64,000 bases of DNA from Schauerella fraxinea (lineage in GTDB: Bacteria > Pseudomonadota > Gammaproteobacteria > Burkholderiales > Burkholderiaceae_B). Position numbers and translations under genes: made by a program. The notes beneath the pieces are model-generated. The model ran no database searches. It worked only from the letters and a program-made list of their open reading frames with translations, and had not been told where the DNA came from. Of this stretch, positions 7,916 to 16,293 are shown piece by piece. Every line of letters starts with the position of its first letter. Position 1 is the first letter of the stretch. The stretch is taken from assembly GCA_030849945.1 (NCBI GenBank), contig JAVDKK010000004.1:310001-374000 (forward strand), in the 5' to 3' direction.

Positions 7916-8932
7916 ATGCAACACGGCATGGAAACTCCTCAAGCAGATCCAGCAGCAGCCGCGCCCATCCTCGATGTGCGCGGGCTGCAGACCCACTTCT
8001 TCACCCGTAACGGCGTGGTCAAAGCCGTCGACGGCGTCGACCTTACCCTCAAGCCCGGCGAAATCCTGGGGCTGGTGGGCGAATCGGGCTCGGGCAAAAG
8101 CATTACCGGCTTTTCGCTGATCGGCCTGCTCGACCCGCCGGGGCGCGTGGTCGGCGGCGAGATCAATTTCGACGGCCACGACTTGCGTCACGCCACGGAA
8201 GATCAACTGCGCGATGTGCGCGGACGCGACATCGCCATGATCTTCCAGGACCCCATGATGACGCTCAACCCCGTGTTGCGCGTGGATACGCAGATGATCG
8301 AGGCGATCCAGGCACATCGCAAGGTAAGCCGCGACGACGCCCGCAAACGCGCCCGAGACGTGCTCACGATGGTGGGCATTGCCTCACCCGACGAACGGCT
8401 GCGGTCGTATCCGCATCAATTTTCGGGCGGCATGCGCCAGCGCGTGGCCATTGCCATCGCGCTGCTCAATTCGCCACGCCTGATCATCGCCGACGAGCCC
8501 ACCACGGCGTTGGATGTGACCATTCAAGGCCAGATCCTCTACGAAGTGCAAAAGCTCTGTAAGGAAACCGGCACCGCGCTGATCTGGATCACCCACGATC
8601 TGGCGGTGGTGTCGGGTCTCGCGGATCGCGTGTCGGTGATGTATGCCGGGCGCATTGTGGAAACCGGCGCGACCGCCGACGTCATCGGCCATCCGCAGCA
8701 TCCCTACACCCACGGGCTGATCGATTCGATCCCGCGCCCCGAAACCCGCGGCGCGCCGCTCGCGCAGATTCCGGGCATGACGCCGTCGCTGCTCAATCTG
8801 CCTGAAGGCTGTGCGTTTCGCACGCGTTGCCCGCGCGCCACCGAGGTCTGTACGAAGGATCCGCAGCCCGTCGAAATCCGCCCGGCGCAATGGGTGCGCT
8901 GCTGGCATGCCGGGGAGCCCGATCCCAAATGA
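7916..8932 (+). CDS. Peptide ABC transporter ATPase, DppD type
   Basis: 338 residues from ATG 7916; a second ATG at 7928 is an alternative start. Walker A is GESGSGKS, the ABC signature is SGGMRQR, Walker B is LIIADEPTTALD, and the C-terminal oligopeptide-transporter domain carries the four-cysteine-like CAFRTRCPRATEVC stretch that holds an iron-sulphur cluster in related proteins. It hydrolyses ATP at the cytoplasmic face to drive import. Its stop TGA overlaps the next ATG (8929-8932). Confidence 0.92.
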   Translation: MQHGMETPQADPAAAAPILDVRGLQTHFFTRNGVVKAVDGVDLTLKPGEILGLVGESGSGKSITGFSLIGLLDPPGRVVGGEINFDGHDLRHATEDQLRDVRGRDIAMIFQDPMMTLNPVLRVDTQMIEAIQAHRKVSRDDARKRARDVLTMVGIASPDERLRSYPHQFSGGMRQRVAIAIALLNSPRLIIADEPTTALDVTIQGQILYEVQKLCKETGTALIWITHDLAVVSGLADRVSVMYAGRIVETGATADVIGHPQHPYTHGLIDSIPRPETRGAPLAQIPGMTPSLLNLPEGCAFRTRCPRATEVCTKDPQPVEIRPAQWVRCWHAGEPDPK

Positions 8933-10041
8933 ATGCGCCACTGAACACGCTCCCCCACCCCACCGGCGCGCCCGGCCATCTGGCCGTGGACAGCCCGGTC
9001 CTGGCCTCCGACGCGCCCTTTCTCGCCGCGGCGCCCAACACCCCGTTGCTGTCGCTGCGCCAGGCCGAACTGAAGTTTTCCCAACCGTTGGATATCGCCG
9101 GGCGCATCGCGAATCTGTTCGGCGCCAAACTGCACTCGAGTGTGGTGCATGCGGTTGCCGGCGTCGATCTGGATGTGCAACCCGGCGAAGTGATCGGCAT
9201 CGTGGGCGAATCGGGCTGCGGCAAATCGACGCTCGGACGCATGATCGCCGGCATCCTGACGCCCACGGCCGGCGAAGTGCATTACCAAGGCATGGCCGTC
9301 AAGGCAATGAACGCCAAGCAGCGCCGCGCGTACGAGCTTGGCGTGCAGATGATCTTCCAGGATCCCTACGCATCGCTCAACCCGCGCATGCGCGTGCTCG
9401 ACATCGTGGGCGAGGCGCCGGTGGCGCACGGCCTGGTGTCGTCACGCAACAAGGCCGAGTACGTGGCCGGACTCATGCGCCAGGTGGGTCTGGACCCCGC
9501 CTACGCGCAACGCTACCCGCACCAGTTTTCGGGCGGCCAGCGGCAACGCATCGGTATCGCCCGTGCGCTGGCGCTCAAGCCCACCGTCATCGTGTGCGAC
9601 GAGGCTGTGGCCGCGCTGGACGTGTCGATTCAGGCACAGGTGCTCAATCTCTTTGCGCAACTGCGCCGCGACCTGGGACTGACCTATCTGTTCATCAGTC
9701 ACAACCTGGGCGTGGTGAGCCACGTCTCCGATCGTGTGGCCATCATGTACCTGGGCCGCATCGTCGAGATCGCTTCCACCGAGACGATTTTCGACCGCGC
9801 CAATCACCCCTATACTCAAGCGTTGCTCAAGGAGCTGCCCAGCCTCACCCCGGGCCGGCGTACGTACCAACCGATCAAGGGCGAACTGCCGTCACCGCTG
9901 GCGCCGCCCTCGGGTTGCACGTTCCACCCCCGTTGTCCGCACGCGATGCCGCGCTGCCAGACCGAGCGCCCGCTGTTGCGCACGATCGCCTCGGGGCACA
10001 CGAGCGCGTGCCATTTGAACGACATGGAAGGAGCACAGTAG
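8929..10041 (+). CDS. Peptide ABC transporter ATPase, DppF type
   Basis: 370 residues from ATG 8929. The N-terminal 40 residues are a variable leader rich in Pro and Ala. Then come Walker A GESGCGKST, signature SGGQRQRIGIARAL and a Walker B region VIVCDEAVAALDVS in which the usual proline of DEPVSALD is alanine; this variant is seen in many betaproteobacterial homologues as far as I recall. The C-terminus has the CTFHPRCPHAMPRC cysteine stretch of the oligopeptide ATPase subfamily. It forms a heterodimer with the preceding DppD-type ATPase. The next start is 2 bases after the stop. Confidence 0.92.
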   Translation: MNAPLNTLPHPTGAPGHLAVDSPVLASDAPFLAAAPNTPLLSLRQAELKFSQPLDIAGRIANLFGAKLHSSVVHAVAGVDLDVQPGEVIGIVGESGCGKSTLGRMIAGILTPTAGEVHYQGMAVKAMNAKQRRAYELGVQMIFQDPYASLNPRMRVLDIVGEAPVAHGLVSSRNKAEYVAGLMRQVGLDPAYAQRYPHQFSGGQRQRIGIARALALKPTVIVCDEAVAALDVSIQAQVLNLFAQLRRDLGLTYLFISHNLGVVSHVSDRVAIMYLGRIVEIASTETIFDRANHPYTQALLKELPSLTPGRRTYQPIKGELPSPLAPPSGCTFHPRCPHAMPRCQTERPLLRTIASGHTSACHLNDMEGAQ

Positions 10042-10043
10042 TC

Positions 10044-10904
10044 ATGCACATCAGCGATTCGGCCTTCGAACCGTTTACCCTGACCGCGCCCCGCGCGCCG
10101 GCCTTGCCGCTCGTGTGCGATTCGCCGCATAGCGGCACCACCTATCCGGCCGACTTCCGTTTCGCCCTGGCGCCTGAAGTGCTGCGCACCGGCGAGGATA
10201 CCCATGTGCACGAACTGTGGCACACCGTGCCCGACGTGGGCGGCACACTGATCGCCGCGCAGTTTCCGCGCACCTATATCGATCCCAACCGTGAGCCGGA
10301 CGACATCGACGTCGACCTGCTCGACGCGCCATGGCCGGGCGTCGCCCGTCCTTCCGAAAAAAGCCGCTTGGGTTATGGGCTGATCTGGAAGCGGTCCGGC
10401 GGTCAACCGATCTACGACCGCAAACTCACCGTGGCCGAAGTGCAGCAACGCATCACGCGCTATCACGCGCCTTATCATGCAGCCATGGGTGAGGCGATCG
10501 AGGGTGCCTACAAACAGTTCGGCGCGGTGTGGCATTTGAATCTGCATTCGATGCCGGCCGACTCGTACGAAGTCCTTGAAATCGACAGTCCCCATCGGCT
10601 GGCCGACTTTGTACTCGGCGATCGCGATGGTACGACCTGCGATCCTGAACTGGTCAATGTGGTGGAACGCACGTTGCGGGCGCACGGCCACACCGTGGCG
10701 CGCAACGATCCCTTCAAAGGCGTGGCCTTGATCGCCCGCCTCGGTCGCCCGGCCGAACGCCGTCACAGTTTGCAGATCGAGATCCATCGCGGTCTCTACA
10801 TGAACGAAACCACTTTCGAAAAAAGCAAAGACTTCGGCGCCCTTCAGAACACCCTGACCCACGTATCCGAAGCCGTCGCCGACTATATCCGGAGTTCGCT
10901 ATGA
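10044..10904 (+). CDS. N-formylglutamate amidohydrolase family protein
   Basis: 286 residues from ATG 10044, preceded by GGAAGGAG. The family (COG3741, HutG-like) hydrolyses N-formyl-L-glutamate to formate and glutamate using a zinc site. Visible family features are PLVCDSPHSGTTYP near residue 22, TYIDPNREPDDID, VWHLNLHSMPA and SLQIEIHRGLYMNE, which carry the His/Glu/Asp ligands. It follows the peptide transporter and overlaps the next amidohydrolase gene by four bases. No other histidine-degradation genes are nearby, so a role in hut is not supported; it more likely hydrolyses an imported N-acyl amino acid. Family is solid, substrate is inferred. Confidence 0.85.
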   Translation: MHISDSAFEPFTLTAPRAPALPLVCDSPHSGTTYPADFRFALAPEVLRTGEDTHVHELWHTVPDVGGTLIAAQFPRTYIDPNREPDDIDVDLLDAPWPGVARPSEKSRLGYGLIWKRSGGQPIYDRKLTVAEVQQRITRYHAPYHAAMGEAIEGAYKQFGAVWHLNLHSMPADSYEVLEIDSPHRLADFVLGDRDGTTCDPELVNVVERTLRAHGHTVARNDPFKGVALIARLGRPAERRHSLQIEIHRGLYMNETTFEKSKDFGALQNTLTHVSEAVADYIRSSL

Positions 10905-12103
10905 AAACCCTAGAAGCCATTCAACGCGCGCACGGCGAATTGACCGCCATCCGCCGCGACATTCACGCCCATCCCGAAATCGCTTTCGAAGAAGTTCGCA
11001 CCTCGGCGCTCGTGGCCGAGCGCCTGCGCGCGCTGGGCATCGAGGTGCACACCGGCCTGGGCAAGACCGGCGTGGTCGGCATTCTCAAAGCCGGCACCAG
11101 CGGCAAGACCATCGGCATCCGTGCCGACATGGATGCCCTGCCGATGCCCGAGCTCAACCAGTTCGATCATGCCTCGAAAAACGCCGGCCGCATGCACGGC
11201 TGTGGCCACGACGGCCACACCACGATGCTATTGGGTGCCGCGCAGTATCTGTCGGCCAACCGCGACTTCGATGGCACCATCGTTTTCATCTTTCAACCCG
11301 CCGAGGAAGGCGGCAACGCCGGCGCGCGCGCCATGATGGAAGATGGCTTGTTCGAGAAGTTTCCGTGCGACGCCGTGTTCGGCATCCACAACATGCCCGG
11401 CATGCCCGCCAATCACTTCGGTTTTCGGACCGGTCCCTCGATGGCCTCGAGCAACCGGTTCGACATCGTGATCAAAGGCACGGGCGGCCATGCCGCGCAG
11501 CCCAACAAATCGGTCGACCCGATCGTGATCGCTGCCGAAATGGTGCTGGCCCTGCAAAGTGTGATCTCGCGCACACGCGATCCGCTGGATCCCGCGGTGC
11601 TCTCGATCACGCAAATTCACGCGGGCGACGCTTATAACGTGATCCCTGGCGAAGTGGTGCTGCGCGGCACCGTGCGCACGTATACGACCACCAACCTGGA
11701 CGTGATCGAAGACACCATGCGCCGCATCGCCACCACGCTGCCGCAAGTGCATGGCGCCACCGGCGAACTGGATTTCATCCGCGCCTATCCGCCGCTCATC
11801 AACTGGGAAAAAGAAACGGAATTTGCCGCGCAAGTGGCCGAAGACGCGTTCGGCAAAGAAAACGTCGACCGCAACATTCCGGCATTCATGGGCGCGGAAG
11901 ATTTCTCGTTCTATCTCGAGAAAGTACCGGGCGCGTATTTGTTCCTCGGCAATGGTGACGGCGACCATCGCGAAAAAGCGTATGACGGCATGGGCCCTTG
12001 CCAGCTGCACAACTCCAACTACGACTTCAACGACGCGCTGTTGCCGGTGGGCGCTACGTATTGGGTGAAGCTGGTGGAAGCCTATCTGCCGAAGTCGGCT
12101 TGA
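10901..12103 (+). CDS. M20 family metallo-amidohydrolase (hippurate hydrolase-like)
   Basis: 400 residues. The N-terminus IHAHPEIAFEE, the metal site MHGCGHDGHTTMLLGAA (C101, H103), the catalytic glutamates in FQPAEEGG (E135-E136) and GIHNMPG (H163) are all present, as is the C-terminal FMGAEDFSFYLEKVPG. This is the M20D branch that includes hippurate hydrolase, N-acyl-L-amino-acid amidohydrolase and IAA-amino-acid hydrolase. It cleaves an N-acyl bond in the cytoplasm. Starting inside the end of the preceding gene (ATGA overlap), it is the last enzyme gene of the transporter operon. The exact acyl group is unknown. Confidence 0.88.
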   Translation: MKTLEAIQRAHGELTAIRRDIHAHPEIAFEEVRTSALVAERLRALGIEVHTGLGKTGVVGILKAGTSGKTIGIRADMDALPMPELNQFDHASKNAGRMHGCGHDGHTTMLLGAAQYLSANRDFDGTIVFIFQPAEEGGNAGARAMMEDGLFEKFPCDAVFGIHNMPGMPANHFGFRTGPSMASSNRFDIVIKGTGGHAAQPNKSVDPIVIAAEMVLALQSVISRTRDPLDPAVLSITQIHAGDAYNVIPGEVVLRGTVRTYTTTNLDVIEDTMRRIATTLPQVHGATGELDFIRAYPPLINWEKETEFAAQVAEDAFGKENVDRNIPAFMGAEDFSFYLEKVPGAYLFLGNGDGDHREKAYDGMGPCQLHNSNYDFNDALLPVGATYWVKLVEAYLPKSA

Positions 12104-12201
12104 GTGTCGGCTTGAAGGTGGATCGGCGTTGATCCATCTTCTTCGCATCGCGGGTATCGCTCGACCGCGCCACCCGCATACCCACGCCTGAGGAGGCACC
12201 G

Positions 12202-13113
12202 ATGCGTATCGAGATGAACATGCGCCACGTCGAAGCATTTCGCGCGGTCATGATCTCGGGAAGCGTGGTGGGTGCGGCCAAAATGCTCAACGTCACGCAG
12301 CCAGGTGTCAGCCGAACGATCGCGCTGCTGGAGATGCGTCTGGGCTATGCCCTCTTTCATCGCAACGGCAGGCGGTTGGTGCCCACATCTGAAGGTGAGG
12401 CGCTCTATCGGGAAGTGGAGCACCTCTACGTCGGCATCGATCGCATCACGCAGGTCGCTTATGACATCCGGCATCATCGCGCCGGCGCGCTGCGCCTGGC
12501 GACGTTGCCCGCGCTTGCGCAATCGCTCGTGCCCGCCGTCATCGCCAAGTTCATGTTGACGCGTCCGCGCGTTCGCATTTTTGTGCAAACGATTCCGTCG
12601 AACCAGATCGCGGAACTTGTGGCCACCCGTCAATTCGATCTGGGCATTGTGGAGCTGCCTCTGACGAAATCGGGGGTGCGCATCGATCCGCTGCCGTCCG
12701 CACCTGTGGTGGTGCTCTTGCCGGCGGGACACCGTCTCGCAACGAAGCCCGCCATATCGCTGATCGATCTTGCGGAAGAACGCCTGGTTCTCCTTTCTCC
12801 GCAAAGCTACTTGCGCTACGAAATCGACAATGCGTTCACCGCCGTGGGGTGCACGCCAGATGTGGTGGCAGAAACACCAACGTCGCCGATGATCTGCGCC
12901 TTGGTGGCAGAAGGCGCAGGCGTGGGCCTCGTCTCGGCCTGGACGCCGTTATCGATTCCGGATGCGCGCGTCGTGCAAAGGCCCCTCACGGAAAATTTGC
13001 AGTCTCAGTATGCCTACTTGAGACCCGAGGGCGCCATGCCCATGGCACTGGCCGACGAGTTTCAAGCCATGCTGGTCGAGCATATGCTGGCGATGACGGC
13101 GATTTGCGTTTGA
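12202..13113 (+). CDS. LysR-type transcriptional regulator
   Basis: 303 residues. The ATG at 12202 follows GAGGAGGCACCG. The winged helix-turn-helix spans about residues 6-65 (HVEAFRAVMISGSVVGAAKM then TQPGVSRTIALLEMRLGYALF), and the rest is the two-lobed effector-binding domain with the usual LRLATLPALAQSLVPAVIAKF entry strand. It lies 98 bases after the M20 hydrolase gene on the same strand, so it most likely regulates the transporter-amidohydrolase operon in response to the imported compound. No operator could be assigned by eye. It is convergent with the E1 gene, with 11 bases between stops. Confidence 0.88.
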   Translation: MRIEMNMRHVEAFRAVMISGSVVGAAKMLNVTQPGVSRTIALLEMRLGYALFHRNGRRLVPTSEGEALYREVEHLYVGIDRITQVAYDIRHHRAGALRLATLPALAQSLVPAVIAKFMLTRPRVRIFVQTIPSNQIAELVATRQFDLGIVELPLTKSGVRIDPLPSAPVVVLLPAGHRLATKPAISLIDLAEERLVLLSPQSYLRYEIDNAFTAVGCTPDVVAETPTSPMICALVAEGAGVGLVSAWTPLSIPDARVVQRPLTENLQSQYAYLRPEGAMPMALADEFQAMLVEHMLAMTAICV

Positions 13114-13124
13114 GGCAACGCGCC

Positions 13125-15314
13125 TCATAACGCCGCGGGATCCGGCTTGCCGGGATCGATCTCATACCGCTTGATCGCTTCGCCCACACGCTTGCGCGAG
13201 ATCGTGCCCTCGTCGGCCAGGGCTTTCAGCGCGGCAAGCACAATGAATTGGCGGTCGACTTCGAAAAACGTGCGCAGCGATTCGCGCGTATCCGACCGGC
13301 CGTAGCCATCGGTGCCTAGCGCCACAAAGCGGCGTTGCCCCACAAACGGTCGAATCTGATCGGCCACGATCTTCATGTAATCCGTCGCCACCACCAACGG
13401 CCCCGCCCGCCCTGCCAGGCACGCCTCGGCGTACGGCACGCGGGGTTCGGCGTCCGGGTTGAGCAGGTTCCAGCGTTCCGTCGTCATCCCGTCGCGGCGC
13501 ACTTCGGTGAGGCTGGTGCCGCTCCACACGTCGCTGTCGACCCCGAAATCGTCGCGCAAGAGATCGGCTGCGGCGATCACCTCGCGCAGGATGGCGCCGC
13601 TGCCCATGAGTTGCACGCAGGGTCGCGATGGCAGAGCACGGCCGTTGACCTCACCCGCTTGCGATGACGGCCCGTCGTCGTCTGTGCCGCCTGCTCGCAC
13701 TTCCTTCAGCACATACATGCCTTTCAGAATGCCGTGCTGCATGCCCTCGACCAGCCCGGGATGCGGATAATTTTCGTTGAGCAGCGTGATGTAGTAATAG
13801 ATGTCTTCCTGCTCGACATACATGCGCCGCATACCATCGTGGATGATCACGGCCAATTCATACGCAAACGTGGGATCGTAGGAAAGGCAGGTTGGGATCA
13901 CCGAAGACAGCACATGGCTGTGACCGTCGTCGTGCTGCAAGCCTTCGCCCATCAACGTGGTGCGCCCCGAGGTTGCACCCAGCAAAAACCCCCGCGCGCG
14001 CGCATCGCCCGCCGCCCACGCCAGATCGCCCACCCGCTGCATGCCGAACATCGAGTAGAAAATGTAGAACGGGATCGTCGTCACGCCATGATTGCTGTAG
14101 GACGTGGCGGCTGCAATCCAAGATGACATCGCGCCTGATTCGTTGATCCCTTCCTGCAAGATCTGGCCGTCCTGCGCTTCCTTGTAATAGCTCAGCTGAC
14201 CGGCATCCTGAGGCGTGTAGCGCTGACCCAGGTACGAATGAATACCGATCTGGCGAAACATGCCTTCCATGCCAAACGTGCGCGATTCGTCGGGCACGAT
14301 CGGCACCACGACACGGCTCAAACCCGGGTCTTTCAAGAGCGTGCCCAGAATGCGCACGAAGGCCATGGTGGTGGAGGCACTGCGCTCGCCGCTGTCCTTC
14401 AACTGCGCGGCAAACGCGTCAAGCGCGGGTATCGCCAACGGCGTGCCTTGAGCGACGCGCGACGGGATATACCCACCGAGCGCAGCACGGCGTGCCGCGA
14501 AGTTGCCGCGCACCGGGCCATCCAGCCGCTGCAGATTGCAATTGACCACGAAGACCAGATTGTCGAGCCGCTCCCGGCCGCCCAGGGCGATCGCCGCCAG
14601 CGATTCGGGCTGGTCCATTTCCCCATCGCCGAGAAATGCCCATACACGCCGATCCTGGTGAGGTTTGAGATCGCGGTACTCCAGGTAGCGCATGAAGCGC
14701 GCTTGATACGCCGCCGTGAGCGGCCCCAAGCCCATCGACACGGTGGGGAACTGCCAGAACGCCGGCATCAGCCGCGGGTGCGGGTAAGACGACAACCCAT
14801 CGCGCCCCGCCTCGCGCCGGAAATGATCGAGCTGGTCCTCGTTGATGCGGCCCTCGAGATAGGCACGCCCGTAAATGCCCGGCGCCGAATGCCCCTGGAT
14901 GTACACCAGGTCGCCCTCGAAGGTATCGGTACGGCCACGAAAGAAGTGATCGAACCCAACGTCATACAACACAGCGGCAGAAGCATACGTGGCGATATGA
15001 CCGCCCACGCCTGAATGCTTGCCGGCGCGCAAGACCATCACCATTGCGTTCCAACGAATGAATGCATTGATGCGGCGCTCAAGCGAGAGGTCGCCCGGAT
15101 AGGTGGGCTGAAGCGCCAATGGAATGGTGTTGACGTAGGCCGTGGTCACCCGGCCGTAGGGGTCGCCGTGACGCGCCTCGTCCCGATCGAGCAGGCGATC
15201 GATCAGGTAATGCGCGCGCGGGCGTCCTTCAACAGCGACCACCGCGTCGAGCGCATCGAGCCATTCGCGCGTTTCTTGGGGATCGACATCGGTGAGTTCA
15301 ACGGGCGGGGTCAT
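13125..15314 (-). CDS. aceE: Homodimeric pyruvate dehydrogenase E1 homologue with internal deletion
   Basis: 729 residues; AceE proteins are about 880-890. The start at 15314 has AGGAG just upstream. The N-terminal ThDP module is conserved through LGDGEMDQPES and FVVNCNLQRLDGPVRGN, and the C-terminal part is conserved from RAALGGYIPSR through DESRTFGMEGMFRQIGIHS to DYMKIVADQIRPFV. Between N271 and F272 (about base 14501) roughly 170-190 residues present in E. coli AceE are missing in frame, including the active-site loop with the histidine needed for acetyl transfer to E2. A 15-20-residue insertion (about GGTDDDGPSSQAGE) partly compensates the length. It is divergent from a MarR gene and has no E2/E3 neighbours, like the MdeB branch acting on 2-oxobutyrate. 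Activity is doubtful. Confidence 0.8.
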   Translation of the reverse strand: MTPPVELTDVDPQETREWLDALDAVVAVEGRPRAHYLIDRLLDRDEARHGDPYGRVTTAYVNTIPLALQPTYPGDLSLERRINAFIRWNAMVMVLRAGKHSGVGGHIATYASAAVLYDVGFDHFFRGRTDTFEGDLVYIQGHSAPGIYGRAYLEGRINEDQLDHFRREAGRDGLSSYPHPRLMPAFWQFPTVSMGLGPLTAAYQARFMRYLEYRDLKPHQDRRVWAFLGDGEMDQPESLAAIALGGRERLDNLVFVVNCNLQRLDGPVRGNFAARRAALGGYIPSRVAQGTPLAIPALDAFAAQLKDSGERSASTTMAFVRILGTLLKDPGLSRVVVPIVPDESRTFGMEGMFRQIGIHSYLGQRYTPQDAGQLSYYKEAQDGQILQEGINESGAMSSWIAAATSYSNHGVTTIPFYIFYSMFGMQRVGDLAWAAGDARARGFLLGATSGRTTLMGEGLQHDDGHSHVLSSVIPTCLSYDPTFAYELAVIIHDGMRRMYVEQEDIYYYITLLNENYPHPGLVEGMQHGILKGMYVLKEVRAGGTDDDGPSSQAGEVNGRALPSRPCVQLMGSGAILREVIAAADLLRDDFGVDSDVWSGTSLTEVRRDGMTTERWNLLNPDAEPRVPYAEACLAGRAGPLVVATDYMKIVADQIRPFVGQRRFVALGTDGYGRSDTRESLRTFFEVDRQFIVLAALKALADEGTISRKRVGEAIKRYEIDPGKPDPAAL

Positions 15315-15360
15315 GCAAGTCTCCTGAAGCTAAGGCGGCCATGGCTTGATCGAGGGTCAC

Positions 15361-15378
15361 GGATCGATGCATCAATCC
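15361..15378. promoter_or_regulatory. Near-perfect 18-bp palindrome upstream of the E1 gene
   Basis: GGATCGATGCATCAATCC is a palindrome with one mismatched pair, centred 55 bases upstream of the E1 start. It differs from the TTGCA dyads nearby. It could be a second regulator site or chance. Confidence 0.3.
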
Positions 15379-15427
15379 GCCGACCGATCCTGGAACAAAT
15401 GGGCGGATCAAGCCCTATGGTGAATTA

Positions 15428-15490
15428 CGATTGCATTTGCAATCGTTGCAACTGCAATTGTACGAGCGTGCTTTAGAATTGCAAATGCAA
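15428..15490. promoter_or_regulatory. Three TTGCA-N2-TGCAA dyads, probable MarR operators
   Basis: The intergenic region between the divergent E1 and MarR genes has three perfect 12-bp dyads TTGCA-N2-TGCAA at 15431-15442, 15446-15457 and 15479-15490. The first extends to a perfect 18-mer, CGATTGCATTTGCAATCG (15428-15445). Centres are 15 and 33 bases apart. The last site ends 20 bases before the MarR start. Size and symmetry fit binding by a MarR dimer, so autoregulation and control of the E1 gene are likely. The binding protein is inferred from position. Confidence 0.7.
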
Positions 15491-15510
15491 CCACTTTGAG
15501 AGGTTCCACC

Positions 15511-15963
15511 ATGGCGAGCGCCCCGCCCGATCTTTGGTTTTCGTTCGTCCGTACCCACCGCCGCATGATTCGTGAGATCGAGCGCCGGCTGGCGGCGGCC
15601 GATCTCCCTGCGTATGCCTGGTACGACGCGCTATGGGGCCTGGAAAGCGGACCGGACGGAACACGCCGCATGCATGAACTTGCCGACGTGCTGGCCATCG
15701 AGCGATACAACCTCACGCGGCTGATCGATCGCCTGGAGAAAGAGGGTTTTGTGACGCGCACGCGTTCCGCCGATGACGGTCGCGCCGCCTTCGCGACCAT
15801 CACGAAGGAAGGCCGAGCCTTGCGCAAAAAGATGTGGAAAATTTACGAGGCCACCGTGGCCGAGTTCTTTCTGGATCAGTTCACCGCAGCAGAGCAACGC
15901 GCGTTTGCTCACGCGCTGGATCGCGCGTCGACGGCCGTGCAGGCGACCGATACCGGCGGATAG
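15511..15963 (+). CDS. MarR-family transcriptional regulator
   Basis: 150 residues from ATG 15511 (an in-frame TTG at 15496 would add five residues; GAGAGG precedes the ATG). The winged helix includes RRMHELADVLAIERYNLTRL, a recognition helix ending RLEKEGFV and the wing TRSADDGRAAFATIT with the conserved DDGR. MarR proteins act as dimers that leave DNA when a small ligand binds. The gene is divergent from the truncated E1 gene, with three identical dyads in between, so those two genes are its likely targets. Such MarR/E1 pairs are familiar from 2-oxo-acid or thiol-compound catabolic loci, but the ligand here is unknown. Confidence 0.88.
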   Translation: MASAPPDLWFSFVRTHRRMIREIERRLAAADLPAYAWYDALWGLESGPDGTRRMHELADVLAIERYNLTRLIDRLEKEGFVTRTRSADDGRAAFATITKEGRALRKKMWKIYEATVAEFFLDQFTAAEQRAFAHALDRASTAVQATDTGG

Positions 15964-16293
15964 CCGCCCTGCCTGACGGCAGGCGCGCAGACGGATCGCT
16001 GCGCGCCCCGGACATCGACGTGCTGCGGGATCGCGACATCAATCGCGCAGCCAACACAAATTGAAGTGAACTGACAATTTTGTTGCGCACGCGAAATATT
16101 CCCTTTTTCGCATCATGATTACTAATCGTTAACGTGGCAAATACGGCAAATACGCATTAAATATCGCTCGAACTAATCCGAATGGTGTAAAACACCCACA
16201 TTAGTAGTTACTTTTCTGCTCATTTATTACAACTTCACACAGTTGGATGAGTGCTTCGGTTTTTTGTGCACTGCAATGCCGGGTCAGAATCGC
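15964..16293. promoter_or_regulatory. 330-bp AT-rich leader upstream of the cellulose operon
   Basis: No gene is visible in these 330 bases. From about 16060 the composition becomes clearly AT-rich compared with the flanks. It contains a tandem 9-mer GGCAAATAC at 16136-16144 and 16145-16153, and a short dyad GGTGT-AAA-ACACC at 16184-16196 framed by CTAAT and ATTAG (16173-16177, 16200-16204). It is the most likely place for the bcs promoter and regulator sites. I could not pick a convincing -35/-10 pair. Confidence 0.5.

Noticed and set aside
10044..10904. Histidine-utilisation hutG
   Set aside because: No hutH, hutU or hutI in the neighbourhood; the gene belongs to a peptide-transporter operon.
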